Shown: positions 9,109 to 17,177 of the stretch, piece after piece
Numbering within the stretch: position 1 is the stretch's first letter
Layout of the letters: each line of letters opens with the position of its first letter
Assembly (NCBI GenBank): GCA_965224815.1
Contig: CBDDAF010000003.1
Span: 806,001 to 870,000 of the forward strand
DNA: 64,000 nt
Source of the DNA: CAYPEL01 sp036479985
GTDB lineage: Bacteria; Pseudomonadota; Gammaproteobacteria; DSM-19610
Direction: 5' to 3'
Position numbers and translations under genes: made by a program
The notes under the pieces: model-generated
What the model was told of the DNA's origin: nothing
Databases searched by the model: none
The model's input: only the letters and a program-made list of their open reading frames with translations

Positions 9109-9249
9109 GGAACCTCTGATTAATTAACGAGAATCTGTAGGAGCGACTTTAGCCGCGATGGACACCACTGCTCCATCGCGGCTAAAGCCGCTCCTACAGT
9201 ATTTGCATTGTTCAAAATAGCAAATTCACGACACATCAGAGGTTCCTTA
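9106..9249. repeat. Composite REP/MITE-like element (copy 2)
   Basis: Perfect 15-bp outer inverted repeats TAAGGAACCTCTGAT (9106-9120) and its complement (9235-9249) enclose a REP hairpin core at 9136-9198. The sequence to the right of the core (ttgttcaaaatagcaaattc) is a diverged copy of the asymmetric arm seen in other copies. The outer repeat overlaps the stop codon of the upstream deacetylase. Confidence 0.9.
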
Positions 9250-9369
9250 AATATTTACCAGAAAAATTAACTGGATACGCTACGGATATAAGTCTAAATA
9301 CGTACTGTTTTTCCAGCGCTAATTATCGTAAAATTGCTTAACTTCAAGGACGTAAGAATAAACTTCAGT

Positions 9370-10560
9370 ATGCTTGCTACTACTCCGCACTCTATCCTCA
9401 TGATTGATTCCACCCCAACATTTGGCGGAGCATTTGAGCAATTACTCAGAGTTTCTGAGTATCTGGCAGAGGATAAACAATTCTCATTAAATGTTGCTCT
9501 TGCACAGATTTCCAATGATGCATTTACCCGGATTCCTGCCAGAATTAACAGCTATCCTTACACAGCACGGCAAAGACTTCGCTGGCCTGCTATATTCAAG
9601 ACTCGGCCCTTAAACTATCTTCCCAGTCTTTGTGATCTGATGGCCAGAGAAGCACCACAATTATTAGCCTTGTCCAGAATTACGCAAAAAACCAAACCCA
9701 GTATTGTATATTTAAATAACCTGCTTAATTCACAATTACCTGGTTTGGCCGCAGGGCTTTTAAGAGGGGCAAAGTGTATCTCCTGTCACCAGGATTTTGA
9801 GTTTCCTTCAGGACTGGTTAAATTCGCAGAAAAGAGCGTTACTCATCATGTTGCAATATCAACAACGATTGAAGATCATTTAATTGAATTCGGCATCCCA
9901 AAAGAAAAAATTACGCTGATCCATAATTGTGTGGATACAGAAACTTTTTCACCTGGTTTACACCCGGTCGACCTTAATACTGAATTTAATATCCCCAGAC
10001 ACAAAAAAGTATTTGCGATCTTTGGCCGTCTCGTAAGGTGGAAAGGTATTCACGAATTCATCAAATCAGCCCGATTGGTTCTGGATGAATACCCTGATTC
10101 CCATGGATTAATTGTTGGGTCGATATCTGATGGTAATGCTAAATATGAAGAAGAATTAAAAAATCTGGTTATCAAGCTCGGCCTTAGTGAGGATATTACT
10201 TTTAGTGGTTACAGAGCAGATATTCCCCGGTTAATGCGCTCGGTTGATATAATCGTGCATCAATCAACAAAACCAGAGCCTTTTGGACTGGTTGTTATTG
10301 AAGGCATGTCAACGGGAAAACCTGTCGTTGCAATGCAAGAAGGTGGGCCACTGGATATCATCACAAGCGGCGTAGATGGTTTATTAGCAGAACCAAGAAA
10401 TCCAGAAGCGGTAGCTAACCGGATTCTGGATTTTATGAAAGATGAAGATTTTTCTAAAAGGACAGGGCTTGCTGCAAGGAACTGCGTGATAGAAAAGTTT
10501 TCTGCGAAAGTACAGGCTCGCAAGTATGCCTCCCTGTTTAATACTGTTTTAGATTCTTAA
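9370..10560 (+). CDS. GT4-family glycosyltransferase
   Basis: This GT-B glycosyltransferase has an N-terminal acceptor domain starting at MIDSTPTFGGAFEQLL. Its C-terminal donor domain contains IFGRLVRWKGIHEFIKSA, LIVGSISDG, and KPEPFGLVVIEGMSTGKPVV with the E-x7-E donor-binding glutamates. It probably builds the lipid-linked repeat unit. The start is uncertain: ATG 9370 was chosen; a TTG at 9334 and an ATG at 9400 are alternatives, the latter placing the start directly before the conserved first strand. It is separated from the second deacetylase by a composite repeat, and it is convergent with the GNAT gene at 10642, with another REP between. Confidence 0.82.
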   Translation: MLATTPHSILMIDSTPTFGGAFEQLLRVSEYLAEDKQFSLNVALAQISNDAFTRIPARINSYPYTARQRLRWPAIFKTRPLNYLPSLCDLMAREAPQLLALSRITQKTKPSIVYLNNLLNSQLPGLAAGLLRGAKCISCHQDFEFPSGLVKFAEKSVTHHVAISTTIEDHLIEFGIPKEKITLIHNCVDTETFSPGLHPVDLNTEFNIPRHKKVFAIFGRLVRWKGIHEFIKSARLVLDEYPDSHGLIVGSISDGNAKYEEELKNLVIKLGLSEDITFSGYRADIPRLMRSVDIIVHQSTKPEPFGLVVIEGMSTGKPVVAMQEGGPLDIITSGVDGLLAEPRNPEAVANRILDFMKDEDFSKRTGLAARNCVIEKFSAKVQARKYASLFNTVLDS

Positions 10561-10582
10561 CGCAATAACCTTGAAATAATAC

Positions 10583-10646
10583 TGTAGGAGCGGCTTCAGC
10601 CGCGATAGGGTTGCGTAACCCTATCGCGGCTGAAGCCGCTCCTACA
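10583..10646. repeat. REP hairpin with perfect 30-bp arms (copy 3)
   Basis: TGTAGGAGCGGCTTCAGCCG begins the left arm, which continues through CGATAGGGTT. A 4-base loop GCGT follows, then the exact complement. Its right end supplies the stop codon of the convergent GNAT gene (10642-10644, TAG). Confidence 0.95.
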
Positions 10647-11757
10647 GCAGTCTCCTGCATGCTCTAACGCATCGTAAAACCATAGCTTCGCATTTGAACT
10701 TGATTGCCGGCTTCTGCAACACCACCCAGAACAGCTTACATTGCTTATTTGATAAGATCTTTTTATACAGATCATCTCCGTGCAAAAAGTCATACTCCGT
10801 CATGCCAAGGTTACGATTATGAACAATCGAAAAAGCATGTGTTATATAGCCAGGCATAAAGCGTGAATCCAGGGGCTGTTCAAATCCGGTCTGTAGTACA
10901 TAAACTTTATTTCTCCAGATAAAGTTATACAAATACCCAATCGCCTTATCTGCACAGGTAAGCTTTAACAGTTGAATCTCGCCATCATTAAATCTTTTTA
11001 AAATCAGATCAGAATGAAACTTTTTCCAGACATGCCTGGCAAAAACTCCCGATTTATCTTTCATCTGCCAATGTTTTGTATGAAGAATTTCCATTGCCTT
11101 AAAATATTCCATAGCTTCATCGAAGGTTTCTGCAACCTGCAAGTTAACTGGTCCTAGTTCTTCATATAAACGAATCGATCGTCTGATTTGTCCACGCCTA
11201 TTCCGGCTTAAGGCAAGCAGGTACTGGTCAAGTGTTGTATGGTTGCCGGATAATTCAACCTGCCAGGATGTAGACTCTTCAAGAATTTCAAATTTAATGG
11301 ACGAGCCTGACTTTTGATCTAAATATGTAAACGCTACTTCTTCTGTAATCCCGTCAAAATTTAACTCATCGCATTTTTTCAGTTCATTATTAAAATACTG
11401 AACAAGCTGCTCATAAACATTGTGTTCAAAACCGTTCGCAGCAAGCATGCCATTGTATTCTATGACCATGTTTTTATCGCCGAATGGATACTCATTCAGG
11501 AACAATGCTTTTGACTGAATCACCAGGCGCCGTTTGACATTTGCTGGCACAAAAAGACCCATACCAATCAGCAGTTGGCCTGACCAGATCTGCAACACCA
11601 TAATTTGCATGTCATCAACGACCTGATTAAGCCAGCTACTGATCCACCCCCAGGACTGAAAATACGAACACTCAGATCGTTCCTGCAAATCCAGCCAGTG
11701 TTGATGAATTGCTTCAGAATCCGTTAATTCATGGAATTTAACACTGTACGCTGGCAA
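10642..11757 (-). CDS. CelD/BcsL-like GNAT acyltransferase
   Basis: This 371-residue protein matches the Acetyltransf_6 (CelD/FemAB-like) pattern: FQSWGWISSWLNQ near the N-terminus, the central SRNRRGQIRRSIRLYEELG, and a C-terminal acyl-CoA or aminoacyl-binding half ending near YDFLHGDDLYKK. In exosortase A loci such proteins are usual and are thought to acylate the polymer or a precursor. The start is TTG at 11757, supported by GGAGG five bases upstream. The last few residues (RACRRLL) and the TAG stop come from the adjacent REP hairpin, so the original C-terminus may have been replaced. It is downstream of the XrtA deacetylase, in line with the kinase operon. Confidence 0.78.
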   Translation of the reverse strand: MPAYSVKFHELTDSEAIHQHWLDLQERSECSYFQSWGWISSWLNQVVDDMQIMVLQIWSGQLLIGMGLFVPANVKRRLVIQSKALFLNEYPFGDKNMVIEYNGMLAANGFEHNVYEQLVQYFNNELKKCDELNFDGITEEVAFTYLDQKSGSSIKFEILEESTSWQVELSGNHTTLDQYLLALSRNRRGQIRRSIRLYEELGPVNLQVAETFDEAMEYFKAMEILHTKHWQMKDKSGVFARHVWKKFHSDLILKRFNDGEIQLLKLTCADKAIGYLYNFIWRNKVYVLQTGFEQPLDSRFMPGYITHAFSIVHNRNLGMTEYDFLHGDDLYKKILSNKQCKLFWVVLQKPAIKFKCEAMVLRCVRACRRLL

Positions 11758-11795
11758 ACAAGCCTCCAGATAGTCCTGAATTTGCCAGCAGATCT

Positions 11796-12647
11796 TTACC
11801 CGGAAACGAGCTGCAAGTTTTTCAGGACATTAAACGTTGTATCAAATTTAAAGTCATCGAGCAGGCGTTGCAAGCGTGTCTCACACTTGGCTAAATTATT
11901 ATAGTGCCGAAATCGTGAAAACAGTTTGGCTGGAACCCTGGGTTGATCAGCATCAATTTCCCATGGATGGAGATAGAAAATGAACGGACGTTGTTGACGA
12001 TTTATCTGGTTAAGGCCTGCTCTGGTTACCAGATAGGGGTATAAGCGAAAATAGCCGCCACCTGCAATGGGCAAAACGGATCCTAATAGTTTTGCGGTTG
12101 ATAGTGGAAATTCGACCAATGTCATACCATTAGGCGTTGTGAGCAAATACGGGTCTTCTGGCGACCCAGGCATGCCATAACGGTCATGGCGAATGGGAAA
12201 TATACTCGAATCGTAGACAAATCCGGCCTCTGCCAGGATGTCGAGCGCCCATTTTGATTTTTCGGTAATAGAATAACTTGCCGCCCGGTAGCCTTTCACC
12301 GGCGCCTGGATGATATCCTCAAGCAGTGCTTTAGATCTTAATGTTTCTTCTCTGAAAACAGCGGGTGTTTGGTTATAAACGAGCTGGTGACTGTAACCGT
12401 GACAAGCGACTTCATGGCCTCGCTGATGAATTTCTTCGACTAGCTTCTTTTCACGTTCTGCAACCCAGCCCAGGACAAAAAAAGTTATTTTGGTATTATT
12501 TCGTTCAAATAGATCCAGGAGTCTTTGGGTATTATTAACAACTCTTGAGTTGTATGAATCCCAGTCATCTTGTTTGATACAACCTGCAAATGCAGAAACG
12601 TGGAAATAATCCTCGACATCAACAGTCATGGCATTCATTACACCCAT
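11796..12647 (-). CDS. XrtA-associated polysaccharide deacetylase (third of three)
   Basis: The start MTVDVEDYFHVSAF is diagnostic of the PEP-CTERM/exosortase A deacetylase subfamily (TIGR03006 type). D10 and D13 are the catalytic-site acids, metal histidines are in VACHGYSHQL, and GYRAASYSIT and FYLHPWEID complete the NodB domain. Length (283) is normal for the family. An AGGAGG ribosome binding site lies four bases before ATG 12647. It probably removes acetyl groups from an amino sugar of the exopolysaccharide. It follows the tyrosine kinase gene by 28 bases in the same operon. Confidence 0.93.
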   Translation of the reverse strand: MGVMNAMTVDVEDYFHVSAFAGCIKQDDWDSYNSRVVNNTQRLLDLFERNNTKITFFVLGWVAEREKKLVEEIHQRGHEVACHGYSHQLVYNQTPAVFREETLRSKALLEDIIQAPVKGYRAASYSITEKSKWALDILAEAGFVYDSSIFPIRHDRYGMPGSPEDPYLLTTPNGMTLVEFPLSTAKLLGSVLPIAGGGYFRLYPYLVTRAGLNQINRQQRPFIFYLHPWEIDADQPRVPAKLFSRFRHYNNLAKCETRLQRLLDDFKFDTTFNVLKNLQLVSG

Positions 12648-12675
12648 GCGGCCTCCTGGAACTTAGTGGGTGTAA

Positions 12676-13566
12676 CTATTTATCAGATGTTTCGCCGTAG
12701 GGCGTGTAATACCCATAATAATAACCGCCGTGGTTAGTCACACTTACAGCCTTATTCAATAACATACCCACCGCTTTATCTTCTGGAATATGCTCCAACG
12801 CATCATCAATGACTGCAAAAGGTGTGGAACCAGCTTCTACTACAAACACTATCTGGCCGACCAATTCGGCAAGAATTGGCGTTTGTGGTGTAGATAATAC
12901 AGGCGGCGCATCAAATACTATAATGCGGTCACTATACCGGTTTGACAGCTCCCGAACCATTTCCTCCATACGCTTACTAGAAAGCAATTCAGTGACATAA
13001 TCATGGTGTCTTCCAGCCGGCAATACAGTTAACTCGGGAATATCAGTCCTTAATATCGCATCACTCAGTTTGAAATATTCATCTTCCAGAATATTTGTGA
13101 TTCCGGGCCTGTTCTCTACACCTAACGCCCTGCTAGCACCCTGCTTGGTAACGTCACAATCAACGAGTAGAACAGTGTTGTCACGCTCCTGGGCAATCGA
13201 AAGCGCCAGGTTTATAGATGAGTAGGTTTTGCCTTCACCAGGTACAGAGCTTGTCACCATGATCAAGTTACCCTTATCGACGATAGATGCCGTTTTCCCA
13301 AAGGCATTCGAAAGAAGTGGGCGCTTGATACGACGGTACTGATCCCTGATATCATCAGCCAATGCACTACCAGGCACCAGCATATTATTTTCAAGTAAAC
13401 GGCTCTGAATATAGACAGTATCTGGCTCAATCCAATCGCCACCACTGTTTGCACCGCTCTGATCTTTTTCAGTATCCATATACTCGACCAGCGCTTCGTC
13501 ATGCGCTGCAGCAAGCCGGATAGCAACAGAAGAGGTTTGCGAGGAATCGTTTTTATTATAACCCAT
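12676..13566 (-). CDS. XrtA-associated BY-kinase (tyrosine autokinase)
   Basis: This is the cytoplasmic kinase half of a Wzc-like system. Walker A is PGEGKT at residues 109-114, Walker A' is LLVDCDV near 133-139, and Walker B/FDAPP lies near 214. The C-terminus is a tyrosine cluster (GGYYYGYYTPYGE) for autophosphorylation. The membrane part is the separate upstream gene (TIGR03007-type chain-length protein), from which this gene is separated by one base (TAG C ATG). Cycles of tyrosine phosphorylation, opposed by the phosphatase at 2390-2986, regulate polymer length and export. The length fits the TIGR03018-type family. Confidence 0.93.
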   Translation of the reverse strand: MGYNKNDSSQTSSVAIRLAAAHDEALVEYMDTEKDQSGANSGGDWIEPDTVYIQSRLLENNMLVPGSALADDIRDQYRRIKRPLLSNAFGKTASIVDKGNLIMVTSSVPGEGKTYSSINLALSIAQERDNTVLLVDCDVTKQGASRALGVENRPGITNILEDEYFKLSDAILRTDIPELTVLPAGRHHDYVTELLSSKRMEEMVRELSNRYSDRIIVFDAPPVLSTPQTPILAELVGQIVFVVEAGSTPFAVIDDALEHIPEDKAVGMLLNKAVSVTNHGGYYYGYYTPYGETSDK

Positions 13567-13567
13567 G

Positions 13568-15136
13568 CTAAACTTCTCCCTTACCTATCAACTGTCTTAC
13601 CATACTCGACCCGCCTTCATGAAAGAGTACCGTGCTACCGAATACACCAAACAGTAATATTACCCCTAGTGCAAAACCAGCAAACTGAAAACGCCGCATA
13701 CGATTATGTTCTGGATCACGATAAAGGCTGACAATACCTAATACAGGTAAGTCGATACGTTCTCTTAATTGCTTATAATCTGCAAAGGTTGGTCTCAATA
13801 GATGGCGTAAAAAGGTCCAACCTATTCCTGCCGCCAACGCAAACAGGAAAACCTCTGCGAGTAATAGAGTCCGATAAGGACCTGAAGGTCGTCTCGGCAC
13901 AATGGGTGGTTCTATTACCCTGAAACTGATATCACTGCTATCTTGTACCGCCTCTTCTGACAAACGCGCCGACTCTCTTCGTTCAACCATACTAGTATAA
14001 CGATCTTTGGTCACCAGATAATCACGATTAAGCCTTGCCAGTTCTGCTTCAACCTGGGGAATTGCATCCATGGATCCCTTTAATTCGTTGACGGTTCGTT
14101 GTTGTTCTTCAAGCTGTATCTGAAGCGAACTTACCGCCAGCTTGGAATCACTGGCTTGTACCTTGAGCTGCTGATAAACCGGATTAAATGCATTCGGATC
14201 GACAACACTAGATCCGTCACTCCCCACAGAAGAACGATTCTCCACGAGATCCTTGATCTTTGCCTTGACAGCCAGTACATCTGGATGCTGGTCAGTAAAC
14301 CGGGATTGCAAATCAGCCAAATCCTGCTGTAAGGCACGTAATGACGCGCCTGATGTATTCAGGTCAAGAACAGGAGATTCACCGCTAAGTTGTTTGCGTA
14401 ATTCTGCATATCTTTGTCGCTCGCGCCTTAACTCCGATTTTGTACTGGAAACATTACCAAGAGCGCCCTGCAAACGTGCATAATAGCCGCCCTTATCCGT
14501 TGGCATGACGCCGACATTTTCTTTCTGAAACTTGGCAAGCTTCTCTTCCGCCTCGGTTAACCGGGATTCATACTCAGCAATCTGCTTGTCCAGAAATCCT
14601 TGCGCAACCTTGGTATCAACTCGACTAGTATTCAGCGTGTTTTCAATCATCACATCCATTAGCTTTGACACCACCTGATAAGCCCCTTCAGCAGAAGGGC
14701 CCGTATAGGCAATTTTGAATGTTTCACCCGGAGACTGCTGACCGCGTTTTACTTTTTTTGTGCCTTGACTTGAAGTAAGTTGGATTGTTTTTGCAAGCTT
14801 TCTCAGCAGAGCATTACGTTCAATATCATTTTTAACCTGCAAATCCATATCCGTTGCCTGGATCACGGATAGCAAGGTTTCTCTGTTTAATAATGTCTGG
14901 CTGATAACACCCAGGTCAGGCTTCACACTGGTATCTACTGCCAGGCCCTTGAGTAAAGGTTTCATAATGGAGGTAGTATCAATATAAACGGTGGCTCTTG
15001 CGTTGTATTGGTTGGGTATGGTGTAAACATATGCCCACCCGGCAAGCGCCAATGTCCAGCTTATCGCCATGGCTGACCAACGGTAAGCCCACAGGCTATG
15101 AATAAGCGCAAAAATTTTATTTATTTTTTCTTCCAT
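13568..15136 (-). CDS. XrtA-associated chain-length determinant (Wzz-like)
   Basis: This inner-membrane polysaccharide co-polymerase has an N-terminal transmembrane helix (residues ~18-36), a long periplasmic coiled-coil region (~150-400, with heptads around AEEKLAKFQKE and LEEQQRTVNELKG), a second membrane helix near 425-445 preceded by the proline-rich PPIVPRRPSGP, and a third near 490-510. Length 522 fits the TIGR03007-type family. It sets the length of the exopolysaccharide and partners with the kinase encoded one base downstream. It is the first gene of the operon 15136 to 10642. The start is ATG 15136, without a strong ribosome binding site. Confidence 0.93.
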   Translation of the reverse strand: MEEKINKIFALIHSLWAYRWSAMAISWTLALAGWAYVYTIPNQYNARATVYIDTTSIMKPLLKGLAVDTSVKPDLGVISQTLLNRETLLSVIQATDMDLQVKNDIERNALLRKLAKTIQLTSSQGTKKVKRGQQSPGETFKIAYTGPSAEGAYQVVSKLMDVMIENTLNTSRVDTKVAQGFLDKQIAEYESRLTEAEEKLAKFQKENVGVMPTDKGGYYARLQGALGNVSSTKSELRRERQRYAELRKQLSGESPVLDLNTSGASLRALQQDLADLQSRFTDQHPDVLAVKAKIKDLVENRSSVGSDGSSVVDPNAFNPVYQQLKVQASDSKLAVSSLQIQLEEQQRTVNELKGSMDAIPQVEAELARLNRDYLVTKDRYTSMVERRESARLSEEAVQDSSDISFRVIEPPIVPRRPSGPYRTLLLAEVFLFALAAGIGWTFLRHLLRPTFADYKQLRERIDLPVLGIVSLYRDPEHNRMRRFQFAGFALGVILLFGVFGSTVLFHEGGSSMVRQLIGKGEV

Positions 15137-15655
15137 TTTAAAACATTCCAGTTTTCACAGATGAATGAAGTTTATACCAACCTTAGTGACTTTCCTGTCA
15201 GGAATTAAACATGATTTTTACTATTTCCTAATCTGGTAATTCATCGGCCAGTTTGGCGTTTCATTTATTATTAAAATCTAATCTTTCAATGCAAGCCTGA
15301 CTGCAAGCGATCCAATTATCACATACCCAAAGTATATTATAACTAACTGATAATACGTATATATTACAAATATTTGTTACTCAGAAGGAAATATCCTACA
15401 AATAGTTCTGTTTGTATTTTTAACAGTTTTTTGCCCAATAGAATTATTAGCCCGTATGCCACAAGTCTAATATTCAACAAATACAAACAGTTAAGACTAA
15501 TCAACCTCTGCACTCAATGATTATACAACAAATCCCACTCAAAATATAAGCTAGGTCCTAGCACGTTTTATCTTACTCTAACAATTCTAACAACATACGC
15601 GCCGATCTAACTTAAAAAGTCGAGTATTTGGACATCTCCCACTCAAAATCGTGAC
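15137..15655. other. 519-bp AT-rich intergenic region between prsT and the Wzz-like gene
   Basis: No gene is visible. It must hold the promoter of the minus-strand Wzz-kinase-deacetylase operon. Seen directly: a 13-bp direct repeat TCCCACTCAAAAT (15533-15545 and 15637-15649), a 12-bp inverted repeat CTGTTTGTATTT (15408-15419) with AAATACAAACAG (15479-15490), and a small palindrome GCTAGGTCCTAGC (15550-15562). I looked for a GG-N10-GC sigma-54 site on the minus strand and found none. Confidence 0.6.
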
Positions 15656-17101
15656 TTATTTTTGACTAGCGGCTAATAGCCTATTTGCCGCATCTCTTCC
15701 CACAAATTCTGTCGTTTCTTCCATTAATTTGCCAAGCAATAATAGCGCTTTATCCTTTTGACCTGATTTAAACATGGCCATTGCATAGTGATAACGTACT
15801 TCCGGCACATCTGGCAGCTGTTGTATGGCTTTTTGTAGCAATATTTTGCCATTGGCTACTTGCCCATCAACGACCAGCAGCCATCCATAGGTGTCAAGAA
15901 TACCAGGGTCATTTGGGTCAATCCGGTAGGCTTGTTTTACAAACTGCAGCCCCCTCGGATCTCCTTCCAGATACATCAACCAAGCCAAATTATTCAGGAC
16001 AACCTTATTATCCGGCTCCACAACTAGCGCTTCTTCATAACTTTTAATTGCTGCTTTATTGTCACCAAAACGTTGATGCAGCATGCCAATATGTCCATAC
16101 ATTGTCAGATCCTGTGGATTACTTACAATCCAGTCCGACAATAATTTCAGTGCAGCCGACTTGTCACCCCTATAACTCATCGCTTCAGCTAACAAAATTA
16201 CCCTGCTGCTATTCGGATCATTCTTAACCAGTTTATCGAGAATTTCTTTTGCAATTGTAAAATCGCCTTTACCCATATATGCCCGTGCTTCCAGTTCCCT
16301 TATTTCACTGGAATTACCAGCCGTATGTTTAAGTTGCTTAATCCATTTGAGCCCTTCATCAAACAATCCCTTGCGCATATCTATATCAGTAGCGAGTAGT
16401 AGAGCTGGTACAGATCCAGGATATTTCTCAAGCAATGCCAAAACTGTTTTTCTCGCTGCATCTAACCTGGTTAGTTTTATTTGCAATTCTGCATATAAAA
16501 GTTTTGCATTTGGTGTATCAGGAGAAACTGCTAGAATCTGAGTAAGTGGCTTCAGCGCTTCTTCATAATGCCCCTGGGATATTAAAAGGCGAGTACGTAA
16601 AAACAACAGGTCATTTTTTAACGGATCAATTTTTTCTGCTTCGTCCAGCACCTGGCCAGCAGCGTCAGCACGGTTTACTGATAAATAATATTTGGCTAAT
16701 GCAAGTCGTGACCTGAGATCCCCCGTATCAAGTTTGCGTGCCTTTTCCAGCCAATCACGCATCTTTTCCAGATTATCACCAAGCTCTGACAACTTAGCCA
16801 GTGCAAGTAAGGGTTGAACAGAATCAGGAGACCCCCTGGTACTTGCAAGATAAATCTCTCTTGCTTTTTCTAAATTTTCTGCACGCAGCTCTAACTGCGC
16901 AAGTAACATAGACGCAGGCAAATACTCAGGATGTTTTTCTATTGCCTCAGAAAACTTAATCCGCGCCGTATCTAAATCGCCTTTTTCATAATATATACTA
17001 CCGACTAAAGAGAGTGCTGCGGGACTATCTGGATGCTTATCAAATATTTTTTTGGCCTGACCAAGCGCCTTATCAAACTCTTTGCTTCTAATATAAGCCA
17101 A
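15656..17101 (-). CDS. prsT: PrsT, C-terminal part (separated by frameshift)
   Basis: This is the continuation of the TPR protein PrsT in the +1 frame. Tandem tetratricopeptide repeats cover the whole segment (for example SPAALSLVGSIYYEKGDLDT, NAKLLYAELQIKL, VLNNLAWLMYLEGD). The frame is open upstream of the listed TTG (17099-17101) back to a TAG at 17186-17188, and those codons read as TPR-like sequence (NDQAIDELQKLAEKA) continuing the upstream half. Removing one G from the run at 17181-17187 joins the halves into a 932-residue protein, close to the ~900 residues of the PrsT family. The TTG has no ribosome binding site nearby. If translated at all, it must come from frameshifting, reinitiation or an uncorrected sequence error. 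Confidence 0.8.
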   Translation of the reverse strand: MAYIRSKEFDKALGQAKKIFDKHPDSPAALSLVGSIYYEKGDLDTARIKFSEAIEKHPEYLPASMLLAQLELRAENLEKAREIYLASTRGSPDSVQPLLALAKLSELGDNLEKMRDWLEKARKLDTGDLRSRLALAKYYLSVNRADAAGQVLDEAEKIDPLKNDLLFLRTRLLISQGHYEEALKPLTQILAVSPDTPNAKLLYAELQIKLTRLDAARKTVLALLEKYPGSVPALLLATDIDMRKGLFDEGLKWIKQLKHTAGNSSEIRELEARAYMGKGDFTIAKEILDKLVKNDPNSSRVILLAEAMSYRGDKSAALKLLSDWIVSNPQDLTMYGHIGMLHQRFGDNKAAIKSYEEALVVEPDNKVVLNNLAWLMYLEGDPRGLQFVKQAYRIDPNDPGILDTYGWLLVVDGQVANGKILLQKAIQQLPDVPEVRYHYAMAMFKSGQKDKALLLLGKLMEETTEFVGRDAANRLLAASQK

Positions 17102-17177
17102 TACAAGTAACCGCTCCGCCTGGGAATCCTCATCTGCTTTCTCGGCAAGTTTTTGCAGCTCATCTATTGCCTGATCG

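Noticed and set aside
9100..9260. REP copies as CRISPR repeats
   Set aside because: The copies are far apart, palindromic over their whole length, and have no regular spacers or cas genes.
15137..15655. Sigma-54 promoter for the Wzz-kinase operon
   Set aside because: I examined each GC on the plus strand for CC ten bases on (the reverse of GG-N10-GC) and found no match.
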